The position numbers and the translations under genes were made by a program. A stretch of 64,000 bases of DNA. It comes from Nitrosomonas sp. (lineage in GTDB: Bacteria; Pseudomonadota; Gammaproteobacteria; Burkholderiales; Nitrosomonadaceae). The first letter of the stretch is position 1; every line of letters begins with the position of its first letter. A model generated the notes under the pieces. That model saw only the letters and a list, made by a program, of their open reading frames with translations, did no database searches and was not told the origin of the DNA. The stretch spans positions 22,734-86,733 of the forward strand of contig JAJHPK010000002.1 in assembly GCA_020890945.1 (NCBI GenBank), given 5' to 3'. Positions 17,494 to 27,950 of this stretch are shown piece after piece.

Positions 17494-18504
17494 ATGTTTA
17501 AACCTTATATCAATGGTTATATCGTCACATTGCTGTGTTGCTTTGCTTTGTTCGCGCAATCCGCACAAGCGCAAGAACTCGTTGTTTATTCTGCACGCAT
17601 CGAACAGTTAATCAAGCCAATGTTTGATGCTTTTACGAAAGAAACCGGCATCAAAATCAAATTCACCACCGACAATGAAGGTGCCCTGCTCGCTAAGCTT
17701 CAAGCCGAAGGGAAAAACACGCCTGCGGACGTGCTGATTACTTCTGATGCGGGTAATCTCTGGGCAGCCGCTCAAGCCGATTTACTGAAACCAATCAAAT
17801 CTGCCGTGTTAGAACGAAACATTCCCGCACATTTGCGCGATCCTAAAAACGAGTGGTTTGGTTTATCCATTCGCGCTCGTACGATGGTATACAACACAAA
17901 AAAAGTCAAACCAGAAGAACTGTCATCCTATGAAAACTTAGCCGATCCTAAATGGAAAAATCGCTTATGCCTACGTTCTTCTAAGAAAGTTTATAACCAA
18001 TCGTTGGTTGCCATGTTGATTGCCGAACACGGCGAAGCAAAGACTGAAGAAATCGTCAAAGGTTGGGTCGCTAACCTAGCAACAGAACCGTTGTCGGATG
18101 ACACCAAAGCGTTAGAATACGTCGCGGCAGGTAAATGCGACGTGACGTTAGTCAATACCTATTATTTCGGTCGTTTGATGAAAAAAGATCCCAATCTCCC
18201 TTTAGCGATTTTCTGGCCGAATCAAAGCAAGGATGGTGTTCATGTCAATGTTTCCGGCGCTGGTGTAACGCGATATGGACGTAATGAACAAGCTGCAATC
18301 AAATTGCTAGAATTTTTATCGTCCGAAAAAGCACAAAACCTCTTTGCTGACGTCAATATGGAATATCCGGTTAATCCAGCCATTGACGCAGATGCATTCG
18401 TCGAAAGCTGGGGTGAATTTAAACAAAGCCGCATGAATCTATCCAAAGCGGGTGAATTACAAGCCACCGCAGTAAAACTGATGGATCGGGCCGGCTATCG
18501 GTAA
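17494..18504 (+). CDS. fbpA: Ferric iron ABC transporter, periplasmic binding protein
   Basis: A 336-residue periplasmic binding protein. The signal peptide at about residues 1-25 ends SAQAQ, and mature motifs are LVVYSARIEQLIKP, ADVLITSDAGNL and FGLSIRARTMVYN. The ferric-iron-binding tyrosine pair is in LVNTYYFGRL, as in FbpA/FutA/AfuA proteins. It captures Fe(III) for FbpB and FbpC encoded next. The ATG at 17494 opens directly on the signal peptide; the frame extends back to 17392 but without signal or ribosome site. Confidence 0.9.
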   Translation: MFKPYINGYIVTLLCCFALFAQSAQAQELVVYSARIEQLIKPMFDAFTKETGIKIKFTTDNEGALLAKLQAEGKNTPADVLITSDAGNLWAAAQADLLKPIKSAVLERNIPAHLRDPKNEWFGLSIRARTMVYNTKKVKPEELSSYENLADPKWKNRLCLRSSKKVYNQSLVAMLIAEHGEAKTEEIVKGWVANLATEPLSDDTKALEYVAAGKCDVTLVNTYYFGRLMKKDPNLPLAIFWPNQSKDGVHVNVSGAGVTRYGRNEQAAIKLLEFLSSEKAQNLFADVNMEYPVNPAIDADAFVESWGEFKQSRMNLSKAGELQATAVKLMDRAGYR

Positions 18505-18591
18505 TACTTGTATTAACAGGAAGCGTCGTCGATGATTATTCAACGAACACGTTTCCTGTTTTAAACTTCCTTTTCGGTAATTTTTCACGCA

Positions 18592-20193
18592 ATGTCCGTT
18601 TGGCGTGCAATTCCTTTTGTAACCGCTGGATTAGTTTTGGCGCCAATTGGCGTGGTTCTTTCCTCACTACTCGCGCCAGTCGGTGATATTTGGCAACATT
18701 TAGTCGAAACATCGCTACCGCTTTTATTGCTCAATACGTTCTGGCTCGCTTGCGGCGTTATTGCTGGCACTGCGATTTTAGGAGTTAGCCTTGCCTGGGT
18801 CACGGCAGTTTATGAATTTCCTGGGCGCCGATTTTTTTCTTGGGCATTATTGTTGCCCATGGCTATGCCTGCGTATGTCACCGCATTTGTCGCATTAGGA
18901 TTATTCGATTTCACGGGTCCCATCCAAACGACATTGCGCAATACTTTTGACAGTGATTTAACGTGGTTTCCAGAAGTACGGGGTCGCATGGGTGTTATCG
19001 TGGTTATGTCGCTGGCTTTTTACCCGTATGTTTATTTGCTGGCACGCAACGCATTTTTAACGCAAGGTAAGCGTTCGCTCGAAGTGGCTCAATCATTGGG
19101 ATTTAATCGCATACAGGGATTTTTTAGGGTCGCGTTACCCATGGCACGCCCTTGGATTGCTGGCGGTTTGATGTTGGTATTAATGGAAACCTTGGCAGAC
19201 TTTGGCACTGTCTCCGTTTTTAATTACAATACTTTCACCACCGCGATTTACAAAGCCTGGTTTAGTATGTTTTCTTTGCAAGCTGCATCACAATTGGCTT
19301 CCTTATTAATTATTATCGTTTTTATTGTTATCGCCATCGAACAACGGTTACGCATGCGCATGCGTTACGCAGAATCCAAAATAAGCGGTCGCGCACAACG
19401 CATGCCATTAGTCGGAGGGCAGAAAATAGTAGCCATCGGTTTTATTGTCAGCGTATTAACTGTGGCATTTGCACTACCGATCACGCAGCTTGTGCTCTGG
19501 TCCATCGACGCTTTTGCAAACGACTTTGATAGCAGCCGTTATTGGGAGTTTTTATCGCATTCGATTTCACTCTCGAGCTTGGCCGCAGCGTTGACATGCG
19601 CGGTGGTTATAGTGATGGTTTATGCAGTACGCCGTCATCCAAGCATAGCCACACGCAATGCCGTTCGCATTGCTACGATCGGTTATGCATTGCCAGGCAC
19701 GGTATTGGCGATTGGCGTTTATGTGCCATTCATTTGGCTCGATGGTCAATTATCGGCGTGGTTATCACAGTGGTCATCGATTGAATGGAGCCAAGTCATT
19801 CAAGGCACGCTGATGATGATGTTAATCGCTTATTTGATACGTTTCATGGCGGTCAGCCATTATGCCATTGATAGCGCCATGCACCGCATTACCGCTAGTA
19901 TCGATGAAGCAGCCATGAGTTTAGGATTAAACGGATGGTCGATTATCCACAAGATACATATTCCAATACTCAAATCGGGATTGTTTACCGCAGCAACGTT
20001 AGTATTTGTCGACGTTATGAAGGAAATGCCTATTACTTTGATGACAAGACCATTTGGTTGGGATACGCTTGCCGTGCGTGTCTATCAAATGACTTCAGAA
20101 GGACAATGGGAACAAGCAGCAATACCTGCAATAACGATGGTACTAGCCGGTTTGATACCAATTTTTTTCTTCATGCGAAATACTGAGTCTTAG
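18592..20193 (+). CDS. fbpB: Ferric iron ABC transporter, fused permease
   Basis: A 533-residue inner-membrane permease made of two similar halves of about six spans each. Each half carries an EAA-type loop that docks with the ATPase: EVAQSLGFNRIQGFFRVALP in the first and EAAMSLGLNGWSIIHKIHIP in the second. This duplicated form is typical for FbpB/SfuB. It ends with TAG two bases before the ATPase start, so translation is probably coupled. Confidence 0.92.
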   Translation: MSVWRAIPFVTAGLVLAPIGVVLSSLLAPVGDIWQHLVETSLPLLLLNTFWLACGVIAGTAILGVSLAWVTAVYEFPGRRFFSWALLLPMAMPAYVTAFVALGLFDFTGPIQTTLRNTFDSDLTWFPEVRGRMGVIVVMSLAFYPYVYLLARNAFLTQGKRSLEVAQSLGFNRIQGFFRVALPMARPWIAGGLMLVLMETLADFGTVSVFNYNTFTTAIYKAWFSMFSLQAASQLASLLIIIVFIVIAIEQRLRMRMRYAESKISGRAQRMPLVGGQKIVAIGFIVSVLTVAFALPITQLVLWSIDAFANDFDSSRYWEFLSHSISLSSLAAALTCAVVIVMVYAVRRHPSIATRNAVRIATIGYALPGTVLAIGVYVPFIWLDGQLSAWLSQWSSIEWSQVIQGTLMMMLIAYLIRFMAVSHYAIDSAMHRITASIDEAAMSLGLNGWSIIHKIHIPILKSGLFTAATLVFVDVMKEMPITLMTRPFGWDTLAVRVYQMTSEGQWEQAAIPAITMVLAGLIPIFFFMRNTES

Positions 20194-20195
20194 TG

Positions 20196-21272
20196 ATGAA
20201 CAATCCATTTTTGCAGCTCAATAACATTCAGCAATCGTATGGCGATCACATCGTCGTCGATACGCTGTCGTTTGCACTGAAAAAAGGGACTATCGGTTGT
20301 TTATTAGGGCCAAGTGGTTGTGGCAAAACCACCGTATTACGCTGTATCGCAGGCTTTGAAAAAATCCATTCTGGGGAAATTGTGCTGAATGGCGCTTTAC
20401 TAAGCAGTGCAGAAAAGTTTGTACCACCAGAACAAAGACATATCGGCATGGTTTTCCAAGACTATGCCTTATTTCCCCATCTTAATGTTACCGATAATGT
20501 TGGTTTTGGTTTGTATCGACTCAATAAAACAGACAAACAACAACGTATCCATGAATTGCTCGATACCATGCATTTGTCACAAGTCATTCACAAATACCCC
20601 CATGAAATATCGGGTGGACAACAACAACGTGTTGCATTAGCACGTGCGCTAGCGCCAAGACCCAATCTTTTATTACTCGATGAGCCTTTTTCCAATCTCG
20701 ACGTGAATTTGCGCGAACGCTTAAGTATGGAGGTGCGTGATATTCTTAAGCAACAACACATTACCGCCATTTTAGTCACGCATGACCAAGCGGAAGCGTT
20801 TACGGTAGCAGATGAAATTGGTGTCATGCACCAAGGTGTTATTCAACAATGGGGCACCGCGGACAATCTGTATCACCATCCAAGCAACCGTTTTGTCGCC
20901 GATTTCATTGGCCAAGGAACATTATTGCCGGGAATTATGCAGGATTCGCATCATGTCAAAACCGAATTGGGTGTTTTACCGGTGACACTAACGTTACAAA
21001 AAACTGATCGGGATGATAACAATACCAATTGCGAAGTTGAAGTATTGCTACGCCCTTCCGATATCGAATTCGATGCAAGCAGTTCAATACAGGCAACCAT
21101 CATCAACAAAGCATTTCGTGGTGCGGAAGTTCTGTATACTGTTCGTTTAAACAGTGGCTTAACATTACTTTTGCTTGCTACTAGTTCTATCTGGCATAAG
21201 ATTGGGGACCGTATAGGAATTCAGGTTCGCTCTGATCGTAGCAAGACCATAACGGCGTTCGGACAACAGTGA
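20196..21272 (+). CDS. fbpC: Ferric iron ABC transporter, ATP-binding protein
   Basis: A 358-residue ABC ATPase with Walker A GPSGCGKTT, Q-loop VFQDYALFPH, signature ISGGQQQRVALARAL, Walker B LLLLDEPFSNLD and switch His in LVTHDQ. The C-terminal part (about 240-358) is a TOBE-like regulatory domain (VLLRPSDIEFDAS). It powers Fe(III) import with FbpA and FbpB. The ATG at 20196 is used; a GTG at 20193 overlaps the permease stop. Confidence 0.93.
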   Translation: MNNPFLQLNNIQQSYGDHIVVDTLSFALKKGTIGCLLGPSGCGKTTVLRCIAGFEKIHSGEIVLNGALLSSAEKFVPPEQRHIGMVFQDYALFPHLNVTDNVGFGLYRLNKTDKQQRIHELLDTMHLSQVIHKYPHEISGGQQQRVALARALAPRPNLLLLDEPFSNLDVNLRERLSMEVRDILKQQHITAILVTHDQAEAFTVADEIGVMHQGVIQQWGTADNLYHHPSNRFVADFIGQGTLLPGIMQDSHHVKTELGVLPVTLTLQKTDRDDNNTNCEVEVLLRPSDIEFDASSSIQATIINKAFRGAEVLYTVRLNSGLTLLLLATSSIWHKIGDRIGIQVRSDRSKTITAFGQQ

Positions 21273-21457
21273 TCGCTATGATTTTTTCGTTTGGACACTT
21301 CACATTTAACTGTTTTTTCTATAGCATAGCAAAATAAGTTGTTTTAAACCTTTCTAAAAATTTTATCCAAAATTTCAGTTTACTAACCGGCCCCCCAATT
21401 CTTTAATGATAGTGTTGGGATTACGCTCTTACAATTGTTTATTTCACAGAGGATTAT

Positions 21458-21784
21458 ATGAGTCAGCATATTCATCACGTTACTGATGCCAATTTTGATG
21501 CAGAAGTTTTACAATCAGATACGCCTGTTTTAGTTGATTACTGGGCGGAATGGTGTGGTCCGTGCAAAATGATAGCACCTGTATTGGATGAAATTGCAAA
21601 TGAATATGGCGATAAGCTCAAAGTAGTCAAGCTCAATATTGATGAGAATCAATCTACTCCGCCCAAATATGGTATTCGTGGCATCCCTACTTTGATGTTA
21701 TTTAAAAATGGCAGCATCGAAGCGACTAAGGTGGGTGCTTTATCGAAGTCACAACTAACAGCATTTATTGACAGCCACATTTAA
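21458..21784 (+). CDS. trxA: Thioredoxin 1
   Basis: A 108-residue thioredoxin with the redox site [13 protein letters not shown], the buried Asp in VDYWAEW and the cis-Pro loop GIRGIPTL. It reduces disulfides in ribonucleotide reductase, methionine sulfoxide reductases and other proteins. AGAGGA precedes the ATG. It lies upstream of rho, the usual gammaproteobacterial order. Confidence 0.97.
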   Translation: MSQHIHHVTDANFDAEVLQSDTPVLVDYWAEWCGPCKMIAPVLDEIANEYGDKLKVVKLNIDENQSTPPKYGIRGIPTLMLFKNGSIEATKVGALSKSQLTAFIDSHI

Positions 21785-21931
21785 ACCCATTAGTCTTACG
21801 CCCCTATAAACGTGGATCGCGTGATTTTTTCTCAACCACATTACTTAATTGAGTAATTCCACCTGTATTTTTCCTTTCCCATTGTTTTATTTTCATCGTT
21901 CATTTGATTATCCTTTATCACGAGTATCCTC

Positions 21932-23191
21932 ATGCGCTTATCTGATTTAAAAAACCTTCATGTTACCGAATTAGTCAAAATGGCCGTCGAAAATGAAATC
22001 GATGGCGCTAATCGAATGCGCAAGCAGGATCTGATTTTTGCCTTGTTAAAGAATCAAGCGCGAAAAGGTGAAACGATCTACGGACATGGCACTCTGGAAA
22101 TATTACAAGACGGTTTTGGCTTCTTGCGTTCTCCCGATACATCTTACTTAGCTGGTCCCGATGATATCTATATATCCCCCAGTCAAATCCGGCGTTTTAA
22201 TCTACATACGGGTGATTCTATCGATGGTGAAATTCGCCCTCCTAAAGATGGCGAACGCTATTTTGCCTTGGTTAAAGTCGATAAAGTTAATAACGAGCCT
22301 CCAGAAAACTCTAAACAAAAAATCCTTTTCGAAAATCTTACCCCGCTTTTTCCTGATCAACGCTTGATGTTGGAACGCGATATCAAAGCGGAAGAAAATA
22401 TCACCGGACGCATCATTGACTTGATCGCGCCAATCGGAAAAGGACAGCGTGGCTTACTAGTCGCTAGTCCAAAGTCAGGAAAGACGGTGATGCTACAACA
22501 CATCGCCCACTCCATCGAGGCAAATTATCCAGATGTTATTTTGATGGTTTTATTAATCGATGAGCGTCCTGAAGAAGTCACTGAAATGACCCGATCAGTG
22601 CGTGGTGAAGTGATTTCTTCCACCTTCGATGAAGCGGCAACTCGCCATGTACAAGTAGCCGATATGGTAATTGAAAAAGCAAAGCGTTTGGTTGAGCACA
22701 AAAAAGATGTGGTGATACTTCTCGATTCCATTACACGATTGGCTCGTGCCTATAATACTGTAGTTCCAGCATCAGGAAAGGTGTTGACTGGCGGTGTCGA
22801 TGCTAGTGCACTGCAACGTCCTAAACGTTTCTTCGGTGCGGCAAGAAATATCGAAGAAGGTGGATCATTGACAATCATAGCAACTGCTTTGATTGACACT
22901 GGATCTCGCATGGATGATGTTATCTACGAGGAATTTAAAGGTACCGGCAATATGGAAATTCATTTGGATCGACGTATGGCGGAAAAACGAATCTATCCTG
23001 CCATCAACGTGAATCGTTCAGGCACTCGCCGCGAAGAACTCCTGATTCCAGCAGAAATTTTGCAAAAAATTTGGGTGTTACGCAAATTGCTTCATCCAAT
23101 GGATGACATGGATGCTATGGCATTCTTGCTCGATAAAATTAGAGCAACCAAAAACAATTCTGACTTTTTTGATTCTATGAAGCGAGTTTGA
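21932..23191 (+). CDS. rho: Transcription termination factor Rho
   Basis: Hexameric RNA helicase that terminates transcription. The N-terminal RNA-binding domain includes [29 protein letters not shown]. Further on come the Walker [11 protein letters not shown], Walker [17 protein letters not shown], the Q-loop [22 protein letters not shown] and the R-loop [12 protein letters not shown]. The length of 419 equals E. coli Rho. The 147-bp leader between trxA and rho is long enough for the autoregulatory attenuation known for rho genes, but I see no decisive element there. Confidence 0.97.
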   Translation: MRLSDLKNLHVTELVKMAVENEIDGANRMRKQDLIFALLKNQARKGETIYGHGTLEILQDGFGFLRSPDTSYLAGPDDIYISPSQIRRFNLHTGDSIDGEIRPPKDGERYFALVKVDKVNNEPPENSKQKILFENLTPLFPDQRLMLERDIKAEENITGRIIDLIAPIGKGQRGLLVASPKSGKTVMLQHIAHSIEANYPDVILMVLLIDERPEEVTEMTRSVRGEVISSTFDEAATRHVQVADMVIEKAKRLVEHKKDVVILLDSITRLARAYNTVVPASGKVLTGGVDASALQRPKRFFGAARNIEEGGSLTIIATALIDTGSRMDDVIYEEFKGTGNMEIHLDRRMAEKRIYPAINVNRSGTRREELLIPAEILQKIWVLRKLLHPMDDMDAMAFLLDKIRATKNNSDFFDSMKRV

Positions 23192-23214
23192 TAAGCATTA
23201 TAAAATGCTGACAA

Positions 23215-24081
23215 TTAGTCCCTTTCTTCAGTACGATCTTGAATATCACTGGCAAAACGAAAATTTTTCCTATCTTTTGCATTACTACACTCAATAACCA
23301 ATTCTTGGCGGGAGCAATAACAGTTAATTAGTCCTTTTTCATTTAGCCGACTCACCATATCGTCAACACTCATATGGATGGGAGCAGTTAGTTGTAGAAG
23401 TTTTTCTGCACCCTTTTTAGTAACGAAATAAGACGTAAGCCCCCAGAAACGACCGACAAATTTAGATATATAGGGATTGATATGCTGTTTCTTATTTTTC
23501 CTATGATTGACAAAAAAAATGTCTGTATCTTCTGGAATATAATGGATAACTTTCTGTAAAGTCGCTACCTCGCAATCTAGAAAGGCGTCATCTTCCAGAA
23601 TGAAAGTTATTTTATTGCTTGAATTCAGGGCTTCTTTCCAGAGTTCATAATGCGACAAATAAACTCCAATCTGTGCTGGTGTTAGCTTATTTCCTGTTCC
23701 GAGATCTCTATTGTCTGGAGCCAGACGGCCTTGCTTAATGAGTTGTTCTAAATTCAGCGTAGCACCGTCAACAGCAGGAAAAAATTTCAAATTAAAACTA
23801 ACATTATCAAATTGATCTGCAATAAATTTCTTTTTATCTAGCCTTCTAATAAGATTAATACAATGCGTTTCAAAGTGAATAAATTCACTTTGCCTGTACA
23901 AACTTTTTATATTGTCTTGCTTAAAAATAAATAGAATATGATCTATAAATAACAAAAAAACTGAAAAAATCTTACGAATTCCGTTCTTAATAGGAAATAG
24001 AAATTTCCCCAATCGAGACTTATTTATCCAATTCGAGCGAATAACTTTTTTGAAAGAATACAAAGCAAATTTATCATCCAT
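23215..24081 (-). CDS. Glycosyltransferase family 25 (LPS core/O-antigen type)
   Basis: A 288-residue GT25 protein. The N-terminal basic/hydrophobic stretch precedes HCINLIRRLDKKKF, typical for the family start, then FFPAVDG, LTPAQIGVYLSHYELW and the acidic motif ITFILEDDAFLD, and later WGLTSYFVTKKGAEKL. Such enzymes add sugars, often galactose, to LPS; the exact sugar is not readable. The ATG at 24079-24081 is chosen; the frame can extend to a TTG at 24123 without a ribosome site. By eye it is more AT-rich than rho beside it, and an IS5 remnant lies just upstream, both suggesting acquisition. Confidence 0.8.
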   Translation of the reverse strand: MDDKFALYSFKKVIRSNWINKSRLGKFLFPIKNGIRKIFSVFLLFIDHILFIFKQDNIKSLYRQSEFIHFETHCINLIRRLDKKKFIADQFDNVSFNLKFFPAVDGATLNLEQLIKQGRLAPDNRDLGTGNKLTPAQIGVYLSHYELWKEALNSSNKITFILEDDAFLDCEVATLQKVIHYIPEDTDIFFVNHRKNKKQHINPYISKFVGRFWGLTSYFVTKKGAEKLLQLTAPIHMSVDDMVSRLNEKGLINCYCSRQELVIECSNAKDRKNFRFASDIQDRTEERD

Positions 24082-24254
24082 AAAAAAATTTAACCTTGAC
24101 GGGTAGCAGCACAGTTTATTCAATTGCTTTTAGTCTATCAAGAACAAATGTTTTTATTATATAAAAAAAAGACCTTTTTATAACTTAATTCTTCAACAAG
24201 AAATACCCCCCCTTGGCAAGATCACGGAAAACCGCAAGTTTAAAACAAGCTTTA

Positions 24255-25135
24255 TCGAGTACTAATTTATCAATTTGATCATGTCAATATAGGCAATATT
24301 ACTAACCATGCACCTTGTCCATATTGCAGTTAACGGGGTGTTTGGGCCTTGACCAACAATAATGTGCTTGGTTAAGCGAATGCATTGTAATTGTCTGGGG
24401 GTCAATGGATTATTCTTTTTGGCTTTATCCAAAAATGCTGTCTTGTAAATACCGCGTAATTTCAGTTCAAAATGCCCCAATACTTCTGATTTCTATGCCC
24501 TTTGTCGGTATGAACACTCACACGTATAAATGTCGGTTTTATTGAGAAGATGTAAGTGATCTTACTGTTATGACAATTAGTCGCAGTCTTTTCAACCACC
24601 AAAATCAAGCTATTATCAGTGCTATTTATAATAACCAAAACGGATTTACCGCCAATATGCGTTAGTTCAACACTAGGCTGCGTTACATCAATTTCCCACA
24701 TCGCTGCGTTTTTAGTATCTGTTTCATCGTCACGTTCTTCTTGGTCATTAACTACTCATAAGATAGGCTAATTTTAGATTTGCGTAATGCTTGCATCAAT
24801 GTGACAACCTTTCTTAGTCCCAATATCGCAAGCTTTTATTTGCTGCGCTATTAATCCGTTCCGTGCCCCTGCTTCTGTCAGTTGCGTTCCAAATCACGAT
24901 AACATAGAATGATCCGACACATCATCTTCTAACGACAACTCCATAAAACGCATCACATGCAGATTTGAGTTTACTATATCGTCCATCGATTCATCATATA
25001 AACCACCGTTCCAGATTTCTACTAGCAACATCTTAAACAAAACAGCAACAGAATACGCCGAATGCGCCATGAAGCATTCAATTACCGGCGCATAATGCAT
25101 GCAATGACTTTCTCCATCGAGTTCCAACCTATTAA
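24255..25135 (-). mobile_element. Degraded IS5-family transposase remnant
   Basis: The minus strand encodes three blocks of one IS5-type transposase, broken by stops and frameshifts. The N-terminal block (25127-24894) has LFKMLLVEIWNGGLYDESMD and RFMELSLEDDVSDHSML, then after a stop continues as TQLTEAGARNGLIAQQ and GCHIDASITQ. The middle block (24701-24462) has HTDKGHRNQK, the altered DDE-domain stretch. The C-terminal block (24480-24262) has NNPLTPRQLQCIRLTKHIIVGQ. No intact catalytic frame exists, and I could not define terminal inverted repeats. It is a dead element. Confidence 0.8.
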
Positions 25136-25175
25136 CCGATCTATGTACCGCAGGAAATTCCCTTATTAGGTTGTT

Positions 25176-26297
25176 TTATTCTAGATAACCATCGATGTAC
25201 CATTGATATAGCAGTACTTCGGTTTCTTCATCAACAAGCAATGGTGCAGATAACATGTGATGATCAGCCAAGTTCCTTAGCATTTGAAATGCATCATCAG
25301 AAATAGTATAGGAATCACCGTTCATAAAAATACGATTGTTTCCCGTTAGCATTCGGCTTTTTAAACTAAGCGTGACACCATTTTTCTGCAAATGTTTTTT
25401 AAATTGATGTTGTGTAATGGGTTTGTCAGGTGGGTCAAAAAAAACATGCGATTTTGGTTCAGATAAATAGCGACCGAGAAAATCTTCTACTGTATTTTCG
25501 CTCCATTGAATTTTTTTAAGGATATCGCGTGTTTGTTGTTGCATAGACAAGCTAATTTGCGAAGGATGTTGCTGTAGTTGCAAATCAGGATCAACATATT
25601 GACCTTCGATCTGCGTGTGATCTTGCAGATAGATGAGGAATTGTTCAATTAATTCTTGGTGACTGGGAGCGCGAAAACCAATCGAATACGTCATGCAATC
25701 ATTCTCAGCGATGCCGTTATGAGCATAATGCGGCGGTAAATAAAGCATATCACCCGCATGCAAAATCCATTCTTGTTCAGGTTGAAAGTGTTTTAGAATT
25801 TTTAATGGTGCCTCAGCCACCCATTCATTATCTTGTTGTGCCGAGATTTGCCAACGCCTTTCACCGAGCCCTTGTAATAAAAATACATCGTACGAATCAA
25901 AATGTGGCCCGACACCTCCACTTTGCGATGCATAACTAACCATTAAATCATCTAAACGCGCATGTGGAATAAAACGAAATTGCGACAATAAATTGCGTGC
26001 TGATGGAAGATAGTGATTGACTTCTTGCACCAATAATGTCCAATGCGTATCCGATAGTTTTTTGAAATCTGAGCTGCGAAATGGACCATGTTTTAGTTTC
26101 CATTGATTTTTTTGTTTGGTCACAAGGCGTGATTGAGTGTCTTCATAACAGGCAAGCTTTTGTAGTTCACTTGGGCTGAGTAGACCGTTAAAGCCTGGAA
26201 ATGCATTTCTGACCAGTAATGGTTTTTTTTGCCAATATTCCTGCAGAAATTCCTCAGGTGTAATATTTCCTAATGAAATCAATGGTAGATTGCTCAC
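25176..26297 (-). CDS. roxA: Ribosomal protein uL16 arginine hydroxylase RoxA (JmjC-type)
   Basis: A 373-residue 2-oxoglutarate/Fe(II) oxygenase of the YcfD/RoxA family, which hydroxylates an arginine of ribosomal protein L16. The N-terminus WQKKPLLVRNAFPG is characteristic. The iron ligands are His132 and Asp134 (GGVGPHFDSYDVFLLQG) and His193 (LPPHYAHNG). The C-terminal winged-helix-like region follows. It starts with GTG at 26295-26297 and is 20 bp downstream of msrB on the same strand, so the two may be co-transcribed. Confidence 0.88.
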   Translation of the reverse strand: MSNLPLISLGNITPEEFLQEYWQKKPLLVRNAFPGFNGLLSPSELQKLACYEDTQSRLVTKQKNQWKLKHGPFRSSDFKKLSDTHWTLLVQEVNHYLPSARNLLSQFRFIPHARLDDLMVSYASQSGGVGPHFDSYDVFLLQGLGERRWQISAQQDNEWVAEAPLKILKHFQPEQEWILHAGDMLYLPPHYAHNGIAENDCMTYSIGFRAPSHQELIEQFLIYLQDHTQIEGQYVDPDLQLQQHPSQISLSMQQQTRDILKKIQWSENTVEDFLGRYLSEPKSHVFFDPPDKPITQHQFKKHLQKNGVTLSLKSRMLTGNNRIFMNGDSYTISDDAFQMLRNLADHHMLSAPLLVDEETEVLLYQWYIDGYLE

Positions 26298-26317
26298 AAA
26301 TGTAATAGCGTATAGTG

Positions 26318-26842
26318 CTAGCTTCTAAGAAGAGGAAGCGGCTCAGTTTTTAGAATAAATTTTAATGATAGTCCATTGTTACACCAGCGCTCTCCAGTTG
26401 GCGGCGGTCCGTCTTTAAAAACATGTCCTTGATGTCCGCCGCAACGGATGCAATGATATTCGGTTCTAATGATTCCAATTGAATCATCAAGTTGGGTGCT
26501 GACATGACTAGGAATGGATTGGAAAAAACTAGGCCAACCACTACCACTTTCATATTTATAGATGCTTTGAAACAATGGTAAATAACAGGCCGCACAAATG
26601 TATGTACCTTCGCGGTGTTCTTGGTTGAGTTCACTGCTATTTGCATCTTCGGTTTGTTGCTCAAATAAAACTTGATAGGCCTCAGGTGAGAGGTACTTGC
26701 GCCACGTTTTTGGAGGTTTATTGAGCGGTTTTAAATTTTCAGGAGTAACGGGGTTTGCAAAACCGCGTGAAAAATTTTTCAACGAAGCGATTGGCAATAA
26801 AACAATGACACTCAGTGTTTGTAAAATTTTTCTTCTTTTCAT
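26318..26842 (-). CDS. msrB: Exported peptide-methionine (R)-S-oxide reductase MsrB
   Basis: A 174-residue protein. Residues 1-27 form an export signal starting MKRRKIL, possibly Tat-dependent because of the Arg pair. The MsrB domain has the zinc pairs CAAC and CIRC, the conserved GSGWPSF and the catalytic Cys in RWCNNGLSLKF. It repairs methionine-R-sulfoxide, here probably in the envelope. RWCNNG departs from the usual R[YF]CxNS(A/L)SL pattern but keeps the catalytic Cys. Confidence 0.9.
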   Translation of the reverse strand: MKRRKILQTLSVIVLLPIASLKNFSRGFANPVTPENLKPLNKPPKTWRKYLSPEAYQVLFEQQTEDANSSELNQEHREGTYICAACYLPLFQSIYKYESGSGWPSFFQSIPSHVSTQLDDSIGIIRTEYHCIRCGGHQGHVFKDGPPPTGERWCNNGLSLKFILKTEPLPLLRS

Positions 26843-26990
26843 TAATTTATGGCTATTTTTACGCTAGTTTTTTGGGGTATGAAACAATAACACTTGAAGG
26901 GGCTTTCTGTCGTAATTTCGAAGGCGTGACATGCCGATTTCTCTATAAATACTGTATCATTTAGCGATTTAAGATTATATCCCAGTTGCC

Positions 26991-27950
26991 ATGAAAATTA
27001 CTTTTCTGGAATTTGAACAGAATATTGCAGAATTTGAATCGAAAATCGAAGAACTGCGTTTTGCGCAAGACGATTCTGCACTTGATATTTCATCTGAAAT
27101 CGAAAAGTTGCGCGCAAAAAGCCAATCACTGACAAAAAGTGTGTATGCCAAGCTGACGCCTTGGCAAATTTCTCAGGTTGCTCGACATCCGCAACGCCCT
27201 TATGCACTGGATTATATCAATCAACTGTTTACGGATTTTGAAGAATTGCATGGCGACCGTAATTTTGGCGATGATCATGCCATCATAGGCGGTTTGGCAA
27301 GATTTAATGATCAACCGGTTATGGTGATCGGTCACCAAAAAGGCCGCGACACCAAAGAAAAAATATACCGTAATTTTGGCATGCCAAAGCCCGAAGGTTA
27401 TCGCAAAGCTTTACGTTTGATGCGGTTGGCAGAAAAATTTTCACTACCGTTGATTACGTTTATTGATACCCCAGGCGCTTATCCGGGTATTGATGCAGAA
27501 GAACGCGGACAATCGGAAGCCATTGGCCGTAATCTGTATGCCTTAGCGGAATTAAGAATACCTATTGTTTGCGTCATCATTGGCGAAGGCGGATCGGGGG
27601 GGGCTTTAGCCGTGGCGGTAGGTGATATGGTACACATGCTGCAATATGCAACGTATTCAGTGATTTCTCCAGAAGGCTGTGCGTCCATTTTATGGAAAAG
27701 TGCAGATAAAGCACCAGAAGCTGCTGAAATTATGGGTATTACTGCTGATCGCCTGAAAGATGTGAAATTGATCGATGGCATCATTCCAGAACCTATTGGC
27801 GGTGCACATCGTGATTATGCTGCGACCATGCAATCTGTTAAGAATGTGCTGCAAGAATCCCTGCATAAACTACAAAGTCTTTCGATTGATGCATTATTAG
27901 AAAAACGCCATAATCGATTGATGGCTTATGGATCTTTCAAAGAAGCCTGA
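26991..27950 (+). CDS. accA: Acetyl-CoA carboxylase carboxyltransferase subunit alpha
   Basis: Subunit of the enzyme making malonyl-CoA for fatty acid synthesis. N-terminal coiled helix [18 protein letters not shown], then the crotonase-fold transferase core with [34 protein letters not shown] and [11 protein letters not shown]. The length of 319 equals E. coli AccA. It overlaps tilS by 23 bp, a common gammaproteobacterial order. Confidence 0.97.
   Translation: MKITFLEFEQNIAEFESKIEELRFAQDDSALDISSEIEKLRAKSQSLTKSVYAKLTPWQISQVARHPQRPYALDYINQLFTDFEELHGDRNFGDDHAIIGGLARFNDQPVMVIGHQKGRDTKEKIYRNFGMPKPEGYRKALRLMRLAEKFSLPLITFIDTPGAYPGIDAEERGQSEAIGRNLYALAELRIPIVCVIIGEGGSGGALAVAVGDMVHMLQYATYSVISPEGCASILWKSADKAPEAAEIMGITADRLKDVKLIDGIIPEPIGGAHRDYAATMQSVKNVLQESLHKLQSLSIDALLEKRHNRLMAYGSFKEA

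Noticed and set aside
23194-23209. Hairpin agcatt-ataa-aatgct after rho
   Set aside because: The 6-bp AT-rich stem is too weak to call a terminator with confidence.
24894-25127. An independent 77-residue protein
   Set aside because: It matches the N-terminal part of an IS5-family transposase and is followed in frame by more transposase sequence after a stop.
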